64,000 bases of DNA from Bacillota bacterium. Lineage in GTDB: Bacteria > Bacillota > Clostridia > Christensenellales > SZUA-584. The DNA lies in the NCBI GenBank assembly GCA_023436115.1, contig JAEZKQ010000004.1:163181-227180 (forward strand). Reading direction: 5' to 3'. Below, in pieces: positions 26,346-35,622 of this stretch. The notes under the pieces are model-generated. The model saw only the letters and a program-made list of their open reading frames with translations, ran no database searches and was not told the origin of the DNA. A program made the position numbers and the translations under genes. The first letter of the stretch is position 1; each line of letters begins with the position of its first letter.

Positions 26346-26375
26346 ATTATATCAATGAAAAACGTGTTTGAACAC
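26346..26375 (-). promoter_or_regulatory. Candidate promoter and operator of the ABC-transporter operon
   Basis: On the minus strand a TATAAT (26351-26346) lies about 75 bases before the ATPase start. Its -35 region (TGTTCA) is poor and overlaps a perfect inverted repeat, GTGTT-TG-AACAC (26364-26375). A hairpin CCCCG/CGGGG lies nearer the gene (about 26303-26322). A weak -35 covered by a dyad suggests control by an activator or repressor. Seen by eye only. Confidence 0.4.
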
Positions 26376-26519
26376 CTTGCTTAAGCCTACATTATATAAT
26401 TTTAACAGAATATTTACAGCAGATATGTAGTCACTCAAACAAGCTTTTTAGCGATGAATAAAGATATATTCAGATATGACAAACTTAAAAATAGAATACA
26501 TGTTCGCCAGAAATTATGT

Positions 26520-26547
26520 TTGCTTTTTGCCTTTTATATGCTATAAT
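26520..26547 (+). promoter_or_regulatory. Promoter for the phosphofructokinase gene
   Basis: A consensus TATAAT (26542-26547) with TTGCTT (26520-26525) 16 bases upstream. Transcription would start near 26554, before the leader hairpin at 26571-26602. Confidence 0.6.
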
Positions 26548-26570
26548 ACGCAATGAAATGGCAGGAAGAT

Positions 26571-26602
26571 AAAGGCCGTGCCACAATGCGGGTACGGCCT
26601 TT
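26571..26602 (+). promoter_or_regulatory. Terminator-like hairpin in the phosphofructokinase leader
   Basis: A perfect nine-base stem AAAGGCCGT/ACGGCCTTT (26571-26579 with 26594-26602) followed by TTGTATA. It lies between the predicted promoter and the ribosome binding site (CGGAGGA, about 26616-26622), so it may act as an attenuator or protect the mRNA 5' end. No known riboswitch class is recognised around it. Confidence 0.5.
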
Positions 26603-26627
26603 TGTATAAAGAATTCGGAGGATTTCC

Positions 26628-27911
26628 ATGAAAAAGAATGCGCTTGTGGCTCAGTCTGGCGGGCCTTCGCCGGTGATCAACGCGTCGCTGCTGGGCGTTA
26701 TTGATGCGTGCCGGCAGTACCCGGACGCAATCGGGCATATTTATGCGGCGTGGCACGGCATCGAGGGCGTTTTAAATGAAGAACTCATTGATATGAACGC
26801 GCAGGATGACAAGGAATTAAGGCTGTTGAAAAACACGCCTTGCGCGGGCGGTATCGGTACCTGCCGGTATAAGCTAAAAGCCTCTCAACAGGAGGATTTC
26901 CAGCGTATTATCGACGTGCTGCGGGCGCATGATATTGGATACTTCTTTTATATCGGCGGCAACGACTCCATGGACACGGCCGCGCGCGTTTCCAAACTGG
27001 CATACGAAGAAGGGCTGGAACTGACCGTTGTGGGGGTGCCAAAAACGATCGACAACGATGTGGGTGACGAAGCGTTTACGATTATCGACCACACGCCCGG
27101 CTACGGAAGCGCGGCGCGATACTGGGCGATGAATCTGCAGAACATCGAAGAGGAAAACCGCGGCATGAATGTGTCCGAATGCGTGAGCGTGCATCAGGCG
27201 ATGGGCAGATCGTCCGGATGGATCACGGCGGCGGCACGTCTGGGAGACCCTGAACGCAAAATGCCGCTTCAGCTTTATTTCGCGGAAGCCAAAAAGACGA
27301 TCGAAGAGCTGGCGGACAATGTGAACGAGCAGCTAAAGCGCGACGGGCGCTGTATCGTGATCGTCAACGAAGGATACGACGCAGGCGAGCTGGGTGCGCG
27401 GCACGACGGCTTCGGGCATGTGGAATATGGCGCAAGCGAAAGCACTGCCGTACAGCAGGTCACGAATTATTTAAATCGCCATGGCTTGAAAGCGCGCGGG
27501 CAGGCCACTTGTCAGCAGGTGGGCGTGATGCAGCGCGACGCCTCTATATACGCATCTAAGGTGGATATCGAGGAAGCGTATCAGGTGGGCGCAAAGGCCG
27601 TGGATATCGCGATGAAGGACGGTACGGGCTATATGGCCACAATGCTGCGCCGCCCGGGGAATGGGTATGAGATTTATTACGACAAGGTACGGCTGGAAAC
27701 GGTGGCTAATTCTGTGCGCTATCTGCCGCCAAGCTGGCTTGATAAAAGCGGCATCGATGTGACGGACGATTTTATACATTATGCCCGTCCTCTGATCGGC
27801 GATGGCTGGCCGGATGTGCCGATGGAAAACGGTTTGCAGCGCTTCGCGCGTTTGAATATTACATTTATAGATAAAAAACTGGCCCACTATGTGCCGCACG
27901 GTTTAAGATGA
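26628..27911 (+). CDS. pfp: 6-phosphofructokinase, pyrophosphate-dependent type
   Basis: A 427-residue phosphofructokinase. AQSGGPSPVIN lies near the start, GGNDS at 110-114, PKTIDND at 138-144 and AMGRSSGW further on. In ATP-dependent enzymes the second motif is GGDGS; an Asp in place of that Gly, as here, blocks ATP and marks pyrophosphate users (usually GGDDS). The first Asp of that motif is Asn in this protein. The enzyme phosphorylates fructose 6-phosphate with PPi, a reversible step typical of anaerobes. A strong GGAGG precedes the ATG. A small Dabb gene follows after ten bases. Confidence 0.92.
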   Translation: MKKNALVAQSGGPSPVINASLLGVIDACRQYPDAIGHIYAAWHGIEGVLNEELIDMNAQDDKELRLLKNTPCAGGIGTCRYKLKASQQEDFQRIIDVLRAHDIGYFFYIGGNDSMDTAARVSKLAYEEGLELTVVGVPKTIDNDVGDEAFTIIDHTPGYGSAARYWAMNLQNIEEENRGMNVSECVSVHQAMGRSSGWITAAARLGDPERKMPLQLYFAEAKKTIEELADNVNEQLKRDGRCIVIVNEGYDAGELGARHDGFGHVEYGASESTAVQQVTNYLNRHGLKARGQATCQQVGVMQRDASIYASKVDIEEAYQVGAKAVDIAMKDGTGYMATMLRRPGNGYEIYYDKVRLETVANSVRYLPPSWLDKSGIDVTDDFIHYARPLIGDGWPDVPMENGLQRFARLNITFIDKKLAHYVPHGLR

Positions 27912-27921
27912 GGAGATAAAC

Positions 27922-28224
27922 ATGCCTGTTAAGCATATCGTCTGTTTTAAATTCAAGGAAAAAGCGCAGCCGCATGAGATACAAAAGCATATGGATATGT
28001 TTGCGGCGCTGTCTAAAATACCAGGTATTCTCGCGCATTCAGCGGGCAAAACGTTCGGCGTGGCTTATGAAACCACGGCTGATTACGACAGTGTGCACTG
28101 CCTCACGTGCGAATCCGAGCAGGCGCTCGAAAGTTATTTTCACCACGAAGAGCATCAGACGTTTATCGCTCAGAACAGGCATATTTGGGAGAACGTCTTC
28201 GTCATCAATGCGCAGGAAGAGTAA
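27922..28224 (+). CDS. Dabb-family (stress-responsive alpha/beta barrel) protein
   Basis: A 100-residue protein starting MPVKHIVCFKFK, with a central GKTFGVAYETTADYD segment and YFHHEEHQTF near the end. This is the ferredoxin-like dimeric alpha/beta barrel pattern (PF07876). Family members are small cytoplasmic dimers with poorly known roles. AGGAG lies before the ATG, and the gene is only ten bases after pfp, so it is likely co-transcribed with it. No catalytic residue can be assigned with confidence. Confidence 0.85.
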   Translation: MPVKHIVCFKFKEKAQPHEIQKHMDMFAALSKIPGILAHSAGKTFGVAYETTADYDSVHCLTCESEQALESYFHHEEHQTFIAQNRHIWENVFVINAQEE

Positions 28225-28225
28225 C

Positions 28226-28252
28226 AGCAACACCATCCTCAACGGTGTTGCT
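28226..28252 (+). other. Hairpin between the Dabb gene and uvrB
   Basis: A perfect nine-base stem AGCAACACC/GGTGTTGCT (28226-28234 with 28244-28252) directly after the Dabb stop. It lacks a T-tract (followed by TGATGAAAG), so it is more likely an mRNA processing or stability element than a terminator. Confidence 0.5.
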
Positions 28253-28274
28253 TGATGAAAGGGTCTTATAAGAC

Positions 28275-30230
28275 ATGGATTTTAAACTGCATTCAAAATA
28301 CAAACCCGCAGGCAGCCAGCCCGAGGCGATCGACGCGCTCGTGGCGGGCATAGAGGCAGGAAAAAATGCGCAGGTACTGCTGGGTGTTACGGGCAGCGGC
28401 AAGACGTTTACCGTCGCCAACGTGATCGAGCGGCTGAACCGCCCGGCTCTTATATTGGCACATAACAAAACGCTGGCGGCGCAGCTTTGCAGTGAATTTC
28501 GAGAGTTCTTTCCCGAAAACGCCGTGGAGTTTTTTGTTTCCTATTACGACTACTATCAGCCCGAAGCGTATGTGCCGGGCAAAGACCTTTATATAGAAAA
28601 GGATTCAAGCGTCAACGACGAGATCGACCGTTTGCGCCACAGCGCCACATCCGCGCTGCAGGAAAGGCGCGATGTGATCGTCGTGGCGTCTGTGTCATGC
28701 ATCTATTCCATGGGTGACCCGGAGGAATATTACGGTATGAGCATTTCGCTGCGCCCGGGCATGCACGTTAAGCGTGACGATTTTCTCGCGAAGCTGGTGG
28801 ATATCAACTACGTGCGCGGCGATATCGACTTTACGCGCGGACATTTCCGTGTTCGCGGTGATACGGTAGAGGTGTTTCCCGCGAGCACGATGGAACGCGC
28901 AGTTCGTGTGGAGTTCTTCGGTGACGAGGTCGAGCGTATACTCGAAATCGAAGTGGTAACGGGGCGCGCTGTGGCCACGCGCGAGCATATCGCCATATTC
29001 CCCGCGACGCATTACGCCATCGAGCGTGAGACGATGTTGGCTAAGCTGGATGAAATACGAGACGATATGATGGCGCAGGTGGAAGTGTTTAAATCACAGG
29101 GAAAGCTGCTGGAGGCCGAAAGGCTCAAGCAGCGCACCGTGTATGATATGGAAATGCTGCGTGAGCTGGGATACTGCACGGGTATAGAGAACTATTCGCG
29201 TTACTTTGACGGACGCAAGCCGGGAGACCCGCCGTTCACATTGCTTGACTATTTCCCCAAAGACCATCTTATGTTTGTGGACGAATCACATGTGATGCTG
29301 CCGCAGGTGCGCGCGATGTACAAAGGCGATTTTTCGCGCAAAGACATGCTGGTGCAGTACGGTTTTCGTCTGCCTTCGGCTTATGATAACCGGCCGCTGA
29401 CGTTTGAAGAGTTTTGCGAGCGGCAGGGGCAAACGGTTTATGTGAGCGCGACGCCCGCCGAATACGAGCGCAAGCTTGCGGGCAGTGTGGTGGAACAGAT
29501 CGTGCGGCCTACAGGACTCATCGATCCAGAAATCACCGTTGTTCCGGCGGACGGGCAGGTGGAGCATCTGCTGGGCGAAATACGCGCCGTGGTCAAGAAG
29601 GGTTTTCGCGTTTTGGTCACCACACTGACCAAAAAGATGGCTGAGCGCCTCACCGATTATTACACCGAACTGGGCTTGCGTGTGAAATACATGCATTCGG
29701 ACGTGGACACACTGGAACGCATGGAGATCATACGCGGTTTGCGCATGGGTGAGTTTGATGTCCTCGTGGGTATCAATCTGCTGCGCGAGGGTCTGGATTT
29801 GCCCGAAGTCGCGCTTGTTGCGGTGCTGGATGCCGACAAGGAAGGTTTTCTGCGCAATGAGACATCGCTGATACAGACGATCGGGCGTGCGGCACGAAAC
29901 GTGGAAGGCCGCGTGCTCATGTACGCGGACAAAATGACGGGTTCGATGCAGCGCGCTATCGACGAAACACAGCGCCGCCGCGCTATGCAGATGGCCTATA
30001 ATGAAGAGCACGGCATCACGCCGCAGACCATCATCAAAGAGACATACGGAACGCTGGAAATCACCAAGCCTGTGAAGGACAACGAGCATCTATCTCATAC
30101 CGAAGCGGTCAAGAAGGCAGCTATTATAGAAAAACAAATGCGCCAGGCGGCGATCGAGCTTGAGTTCGAAACCGCGGCCAAGCTGCGTGATGAGTTGTTC
30201 CGGCTCAAAGAAATCATCAGAAAAGGATAG
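28275..30230 (+). CDS. uvrB: Excinuclease ABC subunit B
   Basis: A 651-residue UvrB. Walker A GVTGSGKT is at 37-44, the beta-hairpin region has YYDYYQPEAYVP, a DEAD-like DESH follows, helicase motifs V/VI are in GINLLREGLDLPE and QTIGRAARN, and the C-terminal UVR domain (from about 615) binds UvrC. It verifies DNA damage after loading by UvrA in nucleotide excision repair. Only 19 bases separate it from uvrA, so the pair forms an operon; uvrC is not in the window. Confidence 0.98.
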   Translation: MDFKLHSKYKPAGSQPEAIDALVAGIEAGKNAQVLLGVTGSGKTFTVANVIERLNRPALILAHNKTLAAQLCSEFREFFPENAVEFFVSYYDYYQPEAYVPGKDLYIEKDSSVNDEIDRLRHSATSALQERRDVIVVASVSCIYSMGDPEEYYGMSISLRPGMHVKRDDFLAKLVDINYVRGDIDFTRGHFRVRGDTVEVFPASTMERAVRVEFFGDEVERILEIEVVTGRAVATREHIAIFPATHYAIERETMLAKLDEIRDDMMAQVEVFKSQGKLLEAERLKQRTVYDMEMLRELGYCTGIENYSRYFDGRKPGDPPFTLLDYFPKDHLMFVDESHVMLPQVRAMYKGDFSRKDMLVQYGFRLPSAYDNRPLTFEEFCERQGQTVYVSATPAEYERKLAGSVVEQIVRPTGLIDPEITVVPADGQVEHLLGEIRAVVKKGFRVLVTTLTKKMAERLTDYYTELGLRVKYMHSDVDTLERMEIIRGLRMGEFDVLVGINLLREGLDLPEVALVAVLDADKEGFLRNETSLIQTIGRAARNVEGRVLMYADKMTGSMQRAIDETQRRRAMQMAYNEEHGITPQTIIKETYGTLEITKPVKDNEHLSHTEAVKKAAIIEKQMRQAAIELEFETAAKLRDELFRLKEIIRKG

Positions 30231-30249
30231 TTTATAAAAAGGTTACAAA

Positions 30250-33072
30250 ATGGATTATATTACAATCAAGGGTGCGAGAGAGCACAATCTCAAAAATATT
30301 GATATCAAGATACCGCGCGACAAACTTGTCGTGATCACGGGGCTTTCAGGCAGCGGCAAATCGTCGCTGGCCTTTGATACGATCTATGCGGAGGGGCAGC
30401 GGCGCTATGTGGAATCGCTGTCGGCTTATGCGAGGCTGTTTTTAGGGCAGATGGACAAGCCGGATGTGGATTCCATCGACGGACTGTCGCCTGCCATCTC
30501 TATCGACCAGAAGACGACGAGCCGCAATCCGCGCTCCACGGTGGGCACCGTGACGGAGATACATGATTATCTGCGTTTGCTTTTTGCGCGCGCGGGTGAG
30601 GTGCACTGTACGAAATGCGGTAAAAAGATCGATCGCCAGACGGTGGATCAGATCGTAGACGATATATTATCGCGGCCCGAGGGCACGAAGCTTATGATAC
30701 TCGCGCCGGTGATCAGCGGCCGTAAGGGTCAGCATACCAAAGTGCTCGAAGACCTAAGCCGCAGCGGTTATACGCGTGTTGTGGTGGACGGCAACACTTA
30801 CACGCTGGACGAGGAAATCGTACTTGAGAAGAACATCAAGCATAATATCGATGTGGTGATAGACCGTATCGTGATAAGCCCGGACGCAAGCGCGCGGCTG
30901 CATGACTCCGTGGAAACAGGGCTTGCGCGCGGTGAAGGCGTTATCAAGATCGTTGATTTGACCGACAACACGGAAAAACGCTATTCGCAGAATTATGCCT
31001 GCATCGACTGCGGTATCAGCATCGAGGAAATCTCTCCGCGCATGTTTTCATTCAACGCCCCCTATGGCGCGTGCCCGCATTGTCATGGCTTGGGGACGAT
31101 TATGAAGGTGGACGAAGATCTTGTTGTACCCGATAAAAGCTTATCTCTTGCGCAAGGCGCGATACGCGTATCGGGCTGGAACTCCGGTTCAGATGACAGC
31201 TGGGGCACACAGTACTTCAAGGGCATGGCCCGCCACTTTGGGTTCGACATGGATGCGCCGTTCGAAAGTTTAGACCGAAGCGTACAGAAAAAAATATTGT
31301 ATGGTACGGACAACGAGCGCTTTGAGGTAGACTATACATCGGAATACGGCAAAGGGACTTTTCTAAATCGTTTTGAGGGCATCATCCCAAATATCGAGCG
31401 GCGGTATATGCAGACGGAATCCGACGCGATGAAGGCTGAATACGAAAAATATATGACGACGCTGCTGTGTCCCGAATGCAACGGTACACGCTACAAGCCG
31501 GAACCACTGGCTGTCAGAATAGGCGGCAGGAACATCGCCGAGCTATCTGATATGCCCATTGACGAAATACAGCATTTCTTTGATACCCTGTCGCTCACAG
31601 AGAAACAGCTTATGATAGCTGAAAGAGTGTTAAAGGAGCTGCGTGCGCGGCTTAACTTCCTGCTGAATGTCGGGCTGTCTTATCTCACGCTGTCGCGCGG
31701 GGCGGGCACGCTTTCCGGCGGTGAGGCGCAGCGTATCCGGCTGGCTACACAGATCGGATCGGGCTTAAGTGGCGTACTGTATATACTCGACGAGCCGAGC
31801 ATCGGGCTGCACCAGCGAGACAATGACAAGCTGCTAAGCACACTCAAAGAGCTGCAGGCGCTGGGCAATACGCTGATCGTGGTGGAACACGACGAAGATA
31901 CGATGCGCAGTGCGGACTATGTGATCGATATGGGGCCGGGCGCGGGCGTACACGGGGGACAGGTGGTGTCGGCAGGCACACCCGAGCAGATATGCGCCGA
32001 TCCCAATTCCATCACGGGGCAGTATCTTTCCGGCGCGAAGAAGATCGACATTCCCATCGAGAGACGCACGCCGACCGGCTATTTTACTGTCGTGGGCGCG
32101 GCAGAAAACAACTTAAAGAACATCGATATCCAATTCCCTATGGGTGTCATCACGGCAGTCACGGGCGTATCCGGGAGCGGCAAATCGACGCTTGTTAATG
32201 AGATACTCTATAAAGCACTTGCCAAACGGATTTATAAGGCCAAGGATAAACCGGGCCGACATGAACGCATTGACGGCATTGATCAGATCGATAAGGTCAT
32301 CAATATCGATCAGAGTCCCATCGGGCGTACACCGCGCTCCAATCCGGCGACGTATACGGGCGTGTTCACACAAATCAGAGACCTGTTTGCGTCCACAAAG
32401 GATGCCAAGATTCGCGGCTTTGGCAAAGGGCGGTTTTCGTTTAACGTGAAAGGCGGGCGTTGTGAAGCGTGCAGCGGCGACGGTATTATCAAGATCGAGA
32501 TGCATTTTCTTCCTGACGTTTACGTGCCTTGCGAGGTATGCAAGGGCGCGCGCTACAATCGTGAAACGCTTGAGGTGCGTTATAAAGGCAAGAATATACA
32601 GGAAGTGCTGGATATGACGGTGGAGGAGGCGCTCAGCTTTTTTGGCAGCATACCGTCTATCAGTAATGTGCTTTCGGTTATCAGCGAGGTTGGCCTCGGA
32701 TATATCCGTTTGGGGCAGCCGTCTACAACGCTGTCGGGCGGCGAGGCACAGCGTGTTAAGCTGGCGACGTATCTTTCCAAGAGACAGACAGGCAATACGC
32801 TGTTCATTCTGGACGAGCCGACGACTGGCTTGCATACCGACGATGTCAAAAAACTCATTGTGATGTTGGCACGGCTTGCGGACAAGGGCAATACCGTGAT
32901 CGTCATTGAGCATAATCTGGATGTCATTAAATGTGCGGATTACTGTATCGATCTGGGGCCAGACGGCGGGGATGGCGGCGGCCGAGTGGTCGCAACCGGT
33001 ACGCCAGAGCAGATCGCCAGTATAACTGACAGCGCGACAGGTATTTATCTTGGGAAAATAATGAAGAAATAA
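30250..33072 (+). CDS. uvrA: Excinuclease ABC subunit A
   Basis: A 940-residue UvrA with the two ABC modules: Walker A GLSGSGKS near residue 31 and GVSGSGKS near 640, and two LSGGEAQR signatures. Zinc-finger cysteines are present (CPECNGTRY; CEACSGDG with CEVCKGARY), as is the usual early CTKCGKK. It scans DNA for lesions as a dimer and loads UvrB. No deviation from the family was noticed. It is transcribed just after uvrB; a diguanylate cyclase gene follows on the same strand. Confidence 0.98.
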   Translation: MDYITIKGAREHNLKNIDIKIPRDKLVVITGLSGSGKSSLAFDTIYAEGQRRYVESLSAYARLFLGQMDKPDVDSIDGLSPAISIDQKTTSRNPRSTVGTVTEIHDYLRLLFARAGEVHCTKCGKKIDRQTVDQIVDDILSRPEGTKLMILAPVISGRKGQHTKVLEDLSRSGYTRVVVDGNTYTLDEEIVLEKNIKHNIDVVIDRIVISPDASARLHDSVETGLARGEGVIKIVDLTDNTEKRYSQNYACIDCGISIEEISPRMFSFNAPYGACPHCHGLGTIMKVDEDLVVPDKSLSLAQGAIRVSGWNSGSDDSWGTQYFKGMARHFGFDMDAPFESLDRSVQKKILYGTDNERFEVDYTSEYGKGTFLNRFEGIIPNIERRYMQTESDAMKAEYEKYMTTLLCPECNGTRYKPEPLAVRIGGRNIAELSDMPIDEIQHFFDTLSLTEKQLMIAERVLKELRARLNFLLNVGLSYLTLSRGAGTLSGGEAQRIRLATQIGSGLSGVLYILDEPSIGLHQRDNDKLLSTLKELQALGNTLIVVEHDEDTMRSADYVIDMGPGAGVHGGQVVSAGTPEQICADPNSITGQYLSGAKKIDIPIERRTPTGYFTVVGAAENNLKNIDIQFPMGVITAVTGVSGSGKSTLVNEILYKALAKRIYKAKDKPGRHERIDGIDQIDKVINIDQSPIGRTPRSNPATYTGVFTQIRDLFASTKDAKIRGFGKGRFSFNVKGGRCEACSGDGIIKIEMHFLPDVYVPCEVCKGARYNRETLEVRYKGKNIQEVLDMTVEEALSFFGSIPSISNVLSVISEVGLGYIRLGQPSTTLSGGEAQRVKLATYLSKRQTGNTLFILDEPTTGLHTDDVKKLIVMLARLADKGNTVIVIEHNLDVIKCADYCIDLGPDGGDGGGRVVATGTPEQIASITDSATGIYLGKIMKK

Positions 33073-33134
33073 TTTATCTGTTACAATACAAGTAATTGTG
33101 GGTATTGATTTTTATATGGCAACAGGAGGTTTGT

Positions 33135-34622
33135 TTGAACTTAAAAAACAAAATCACACTCACAGTCGTCATTGTATTCCTTATTGTGGTATCTTTTATT
33201 GGTGTCACTTACTTAACTGCGGTTCGAACGAATTTGGATATTAAGGCCGATGAATATGCCGCTGAGCAATGTATTGAGTCTGCAAATGTGCTGTCCAATT
33301 ACTTTAATGTACGTTTCGTTTCGGTGAATTCAGCAGCCCAAGATTTATCCGAGAGATCTCGAATGAGAGCGGCAGACGGCAGGATACCAATTTTACAATA
33401 TGCCCTTCGTATATCCGGGTTTGAATATTATGCCCTTCAATGGAATGATCAGTGGTATCAAGTCACGTATGATAATTACATAGAGCGCACCCCCGAATAT
33501 GATCTGTCCGATATGTCCGGCAAAGTCGTTTATGGGCGTATGTATAAAGCTGAAGATGAAGGTTTGCTTTTTGTTAAGGCGCTTGAGGATTTAAACGGCC
33601 ATACCAACGGGTTGCTTGTGGCAAAGGCGCGGGCACTTTGGGATGATATTGCTGCGACCGAATCTTTAAACAATTCACATTTAATACTGTCTAAGCCGTC
33701 CGGAGAAATTATCTATTCAGCCGAACACCAAGACGGTCATATTTACATTGATGAAATGGAAAAAACGGGATCGATTAAGATCATATCAAAAGGTAAGATA
33801 ATTAATACGAAGGGCGCAAGCATGGGTATACCCAATACCACGCTTAATGTGACCGTCATCGTTGACTATGATTCGGTTGTCGCAGAGTTTAGAAAATCGG
33901 TCTCATATTACATTGCAATTGCGCTGCTCGGAGAGCTGATCGTTGGTGTGATTGTTTATTTTGTTGTTTACAGGCTGTCGCGCTCAATCACGGAGCTGGC
34001 CGCTTACGTGGCGCAGATGGGAACCGAACTGGAAAGCTTACCGGAGAAGTTTACAAAGCGTTCAGATGAGGCCGGTATACTGTCCCAATCATTTTCCTTG
34101 CTTTTCAACCGCTTAAAATCCGCACTGGACGAAAAAGATTATATGGCCTGTCATGACAGCCTGACGCGTTTGAAAAACCGGTATTGTCTCGAGCAGACAA
34201 CCGCCAAACTTATTCAGGAGAACAAACGATTCGCATTCGGTCTGCTTGACGTTGATGACTTTAAAACCATTAACGATACTTTGGGACACGATGAAGGCGA
34301 CAGGCAGCTGGAAAACTTGGCGCGCATATTCATGGCGTTTGACCCCCATGAGCTTGTGGCTTACCGCTGGGGCGGCGATGAGTTTGCTCTCTTAATTTAT
34401 GGCAGATCTTTTCAGGAAAACAACGATATTATGAAGAAAGTGATGGACAGGATCACCTCAGGCATTCAAACAAATGAAAACAAACACCTCACTGTGAGTA
34501 TAGGTGTTTGTACATTCCCCGACTGCGCGCAAACTTATAAAGAATTGTTGATTGCCGCCGATAAAGCGTTGGCATGGGCCAAAATGAGCGGCAAGGTCAA
34601 CTTCTGTTTCTATAGAAAATAA
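33135..34622 (+). CDS. Membrane-bound diguanylate cyclase (GGDEF)
   Basis: A protein of about 495 residues. A membrane helix lies at about 7-27, an extracytoplasmic sensor region (dCache-like in size) to about 255, a second helix at about 260-282, a short linker, and a GGDEF domain with RWGGDEF at 413-417. An intact GGDEF suggests it makes cyclic di-GMP from GTP. The RxxD inhibitory site normally found just before this motif is not evident. The TTG start five bases after AGGAGG is preferred to the open frame from 33096. The neighbours give no hint of a ligand; pilB in this window has a possible cyclic di-GMP-binding domain. Confidence 0.9.
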   Translation: MNLKNKITLTVVIVFLIVVSFIGVTYLTAVRTNLDIKADEYAAEQCIESANVLSNYFNVRFVSVNSAAQDLSERSRMRAADGRIPILQYALRISGFEYYALQWNDQWYQVTYDNYIERTPEYDLSDMSGKVVYGRMYKAEDEGLLFVKALEDLNGHTNGLLVAKARALWDDIAATESLNNSHLILSKPSGEIIYSAEHQDGHIYIDEMEKTGSIKIISKGKIINTKGASMGIPNTTLNVTVIVDYDSVVAEFRKSVSYYIAIALLGELIVGVIVYFVVYRLSRSITELAAYVAQMGTELESLPEKFTKRSDEAGILSQSFSLLFNRLKSALDEKDYMACHDSLTRLKNRYCLEQTTAKLIQENKRFAFGLLDVDDFKTINDTLGHDEGDRQLENLARIFMAFDPHELVAYRWGGDEFALLIYGRSFQENNDIMKKVMDRITSGIQTNENKHLTVSIGVCTFPDCAQTYKELLIAADKALAWAKMSGKVNFCFYRK

Positions 34623-34624
34623 AC

Positions 34625-35524
34625 CTAAATGGACTCATTCATGTCTTCGGCTGCGGCTGGCCTGGGCGGCCAAATCAGCAGCATCGACGTACGCTTTTGA
34701 TATGCGTCATAGTCTTTTTTGGTACCTGTCAGCCTGTTTTCCATCATCGGTATGCTGATAAGTACGAACAGCATTGTCATGAGAACGGGAGCGGTTACTG
34801 TCCACCAGAGCGTGCCTAATGCGCCCATTTGCATAAGCCAAGCACCCCACCAGAAGGACACTTCTCCCAGATAATTGGGATGGCGCGAATACCGCCATAG
34901 TCCCGACTGTATACTAAGACCGCTGTTACGCGCATCTTTGCGAAACATCATCATCTGGCTGTCTGAAACGATTTGCAGTATCACAGCCGCAAGACAAACC
35001 AAAACGCCAGCCACGCTGATAATACTGAGCTGGTCACCTGTGCTGAATGCGCAAAGGTAGGCGCTGAGCATATTCACAAAAACAAAGAGAGTGGGCATCA
35101 TATTGATACCGAAGAAGTTTGTTAAAAACCAGATCTTAGGGTTTTTCTGTTTCAGCATTGTATAACGCCAGTCCTGATGCGCCATACCGCGCCATCCAAT
35201 AATCCAGTTAGCAGTCAGCCGGATACCCCAGATAGAAAACACAGCAATATAGAGAATATCCAGAATGTCTGCGGAGCCTGCCTGCATTATGAAACAAATA
35301 AACAGTACGATGGGCGCAACGCTCCAATAAGGGTCGTAAAGGCTCGCGTTTTTAAAGACAATGCCAAAAGCCCATACCACAACGGTGGCGGCGGCATCCG
35401 CAATGAGGTAGCTAAGAAATCCCCAGTCGGGCAAAACGTTAAAAACAAGCAGTCCCGCAAAAAACGCGGCGATGTAAACGAAAAGCACAATAAGCAAAGA
35501 CAGCGGTTTGGATAAAGTATACAT
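34625..35524 (-). CDS. DUF1295 / steroid 5-alpha-reductase-like membrane protein
   Basis: A protein of about 299 residues with seven or more hydrophobic segments and the C-terminal signature SRHPNYLGE followed by W-rich helices, shared by DUF1295 and isoprenylcysteine methyltransferase-like proteins. These enzymes act on lipids inside the membrane; the actual reaction is unknown here. The ATG at 35524 is six bases after GAGG; the in-frame TTG at 35536 would overlap that site. It converges with the diguanylate cyclase gene with only two bases between the stops. Confidence 0.83.
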   Translation of the reverse strand: MYTLSKPLSLLIVLFVYIAAFFAGLLVFNVLPDWGFLSYLIADAAATVVVWAFGIVFKNASLYDPYWSVAPIVLFICFIMQAGSADILDILYIAVFSIWGIRLTANWIIGWRGMAHQDWRYTMLKQKNPKIWFLTNFFGINMMPTLFVFVNMLSAYLCAFSTGDQLSIISVAGVLVCLAAVILQIVSDSQMMMFRKDARNSGLSIQSGLWRYSRHPNYLGEVSFWWGAWLMQMGALGTLWWTVTAPVLMTMLFVLISIPMMENRLTGTKKDYDAYQKRTSMLLIWPPRPAAAEDMNESI

Positions 35525-35622
35525 ATAATACCTCAACTTATAAATAAGTATAAGATATTATACAACACCCCGAGACGCGTATAAAGATGAATCACAGGAA
35601 CAGTGACATAAATACGTGGCTT

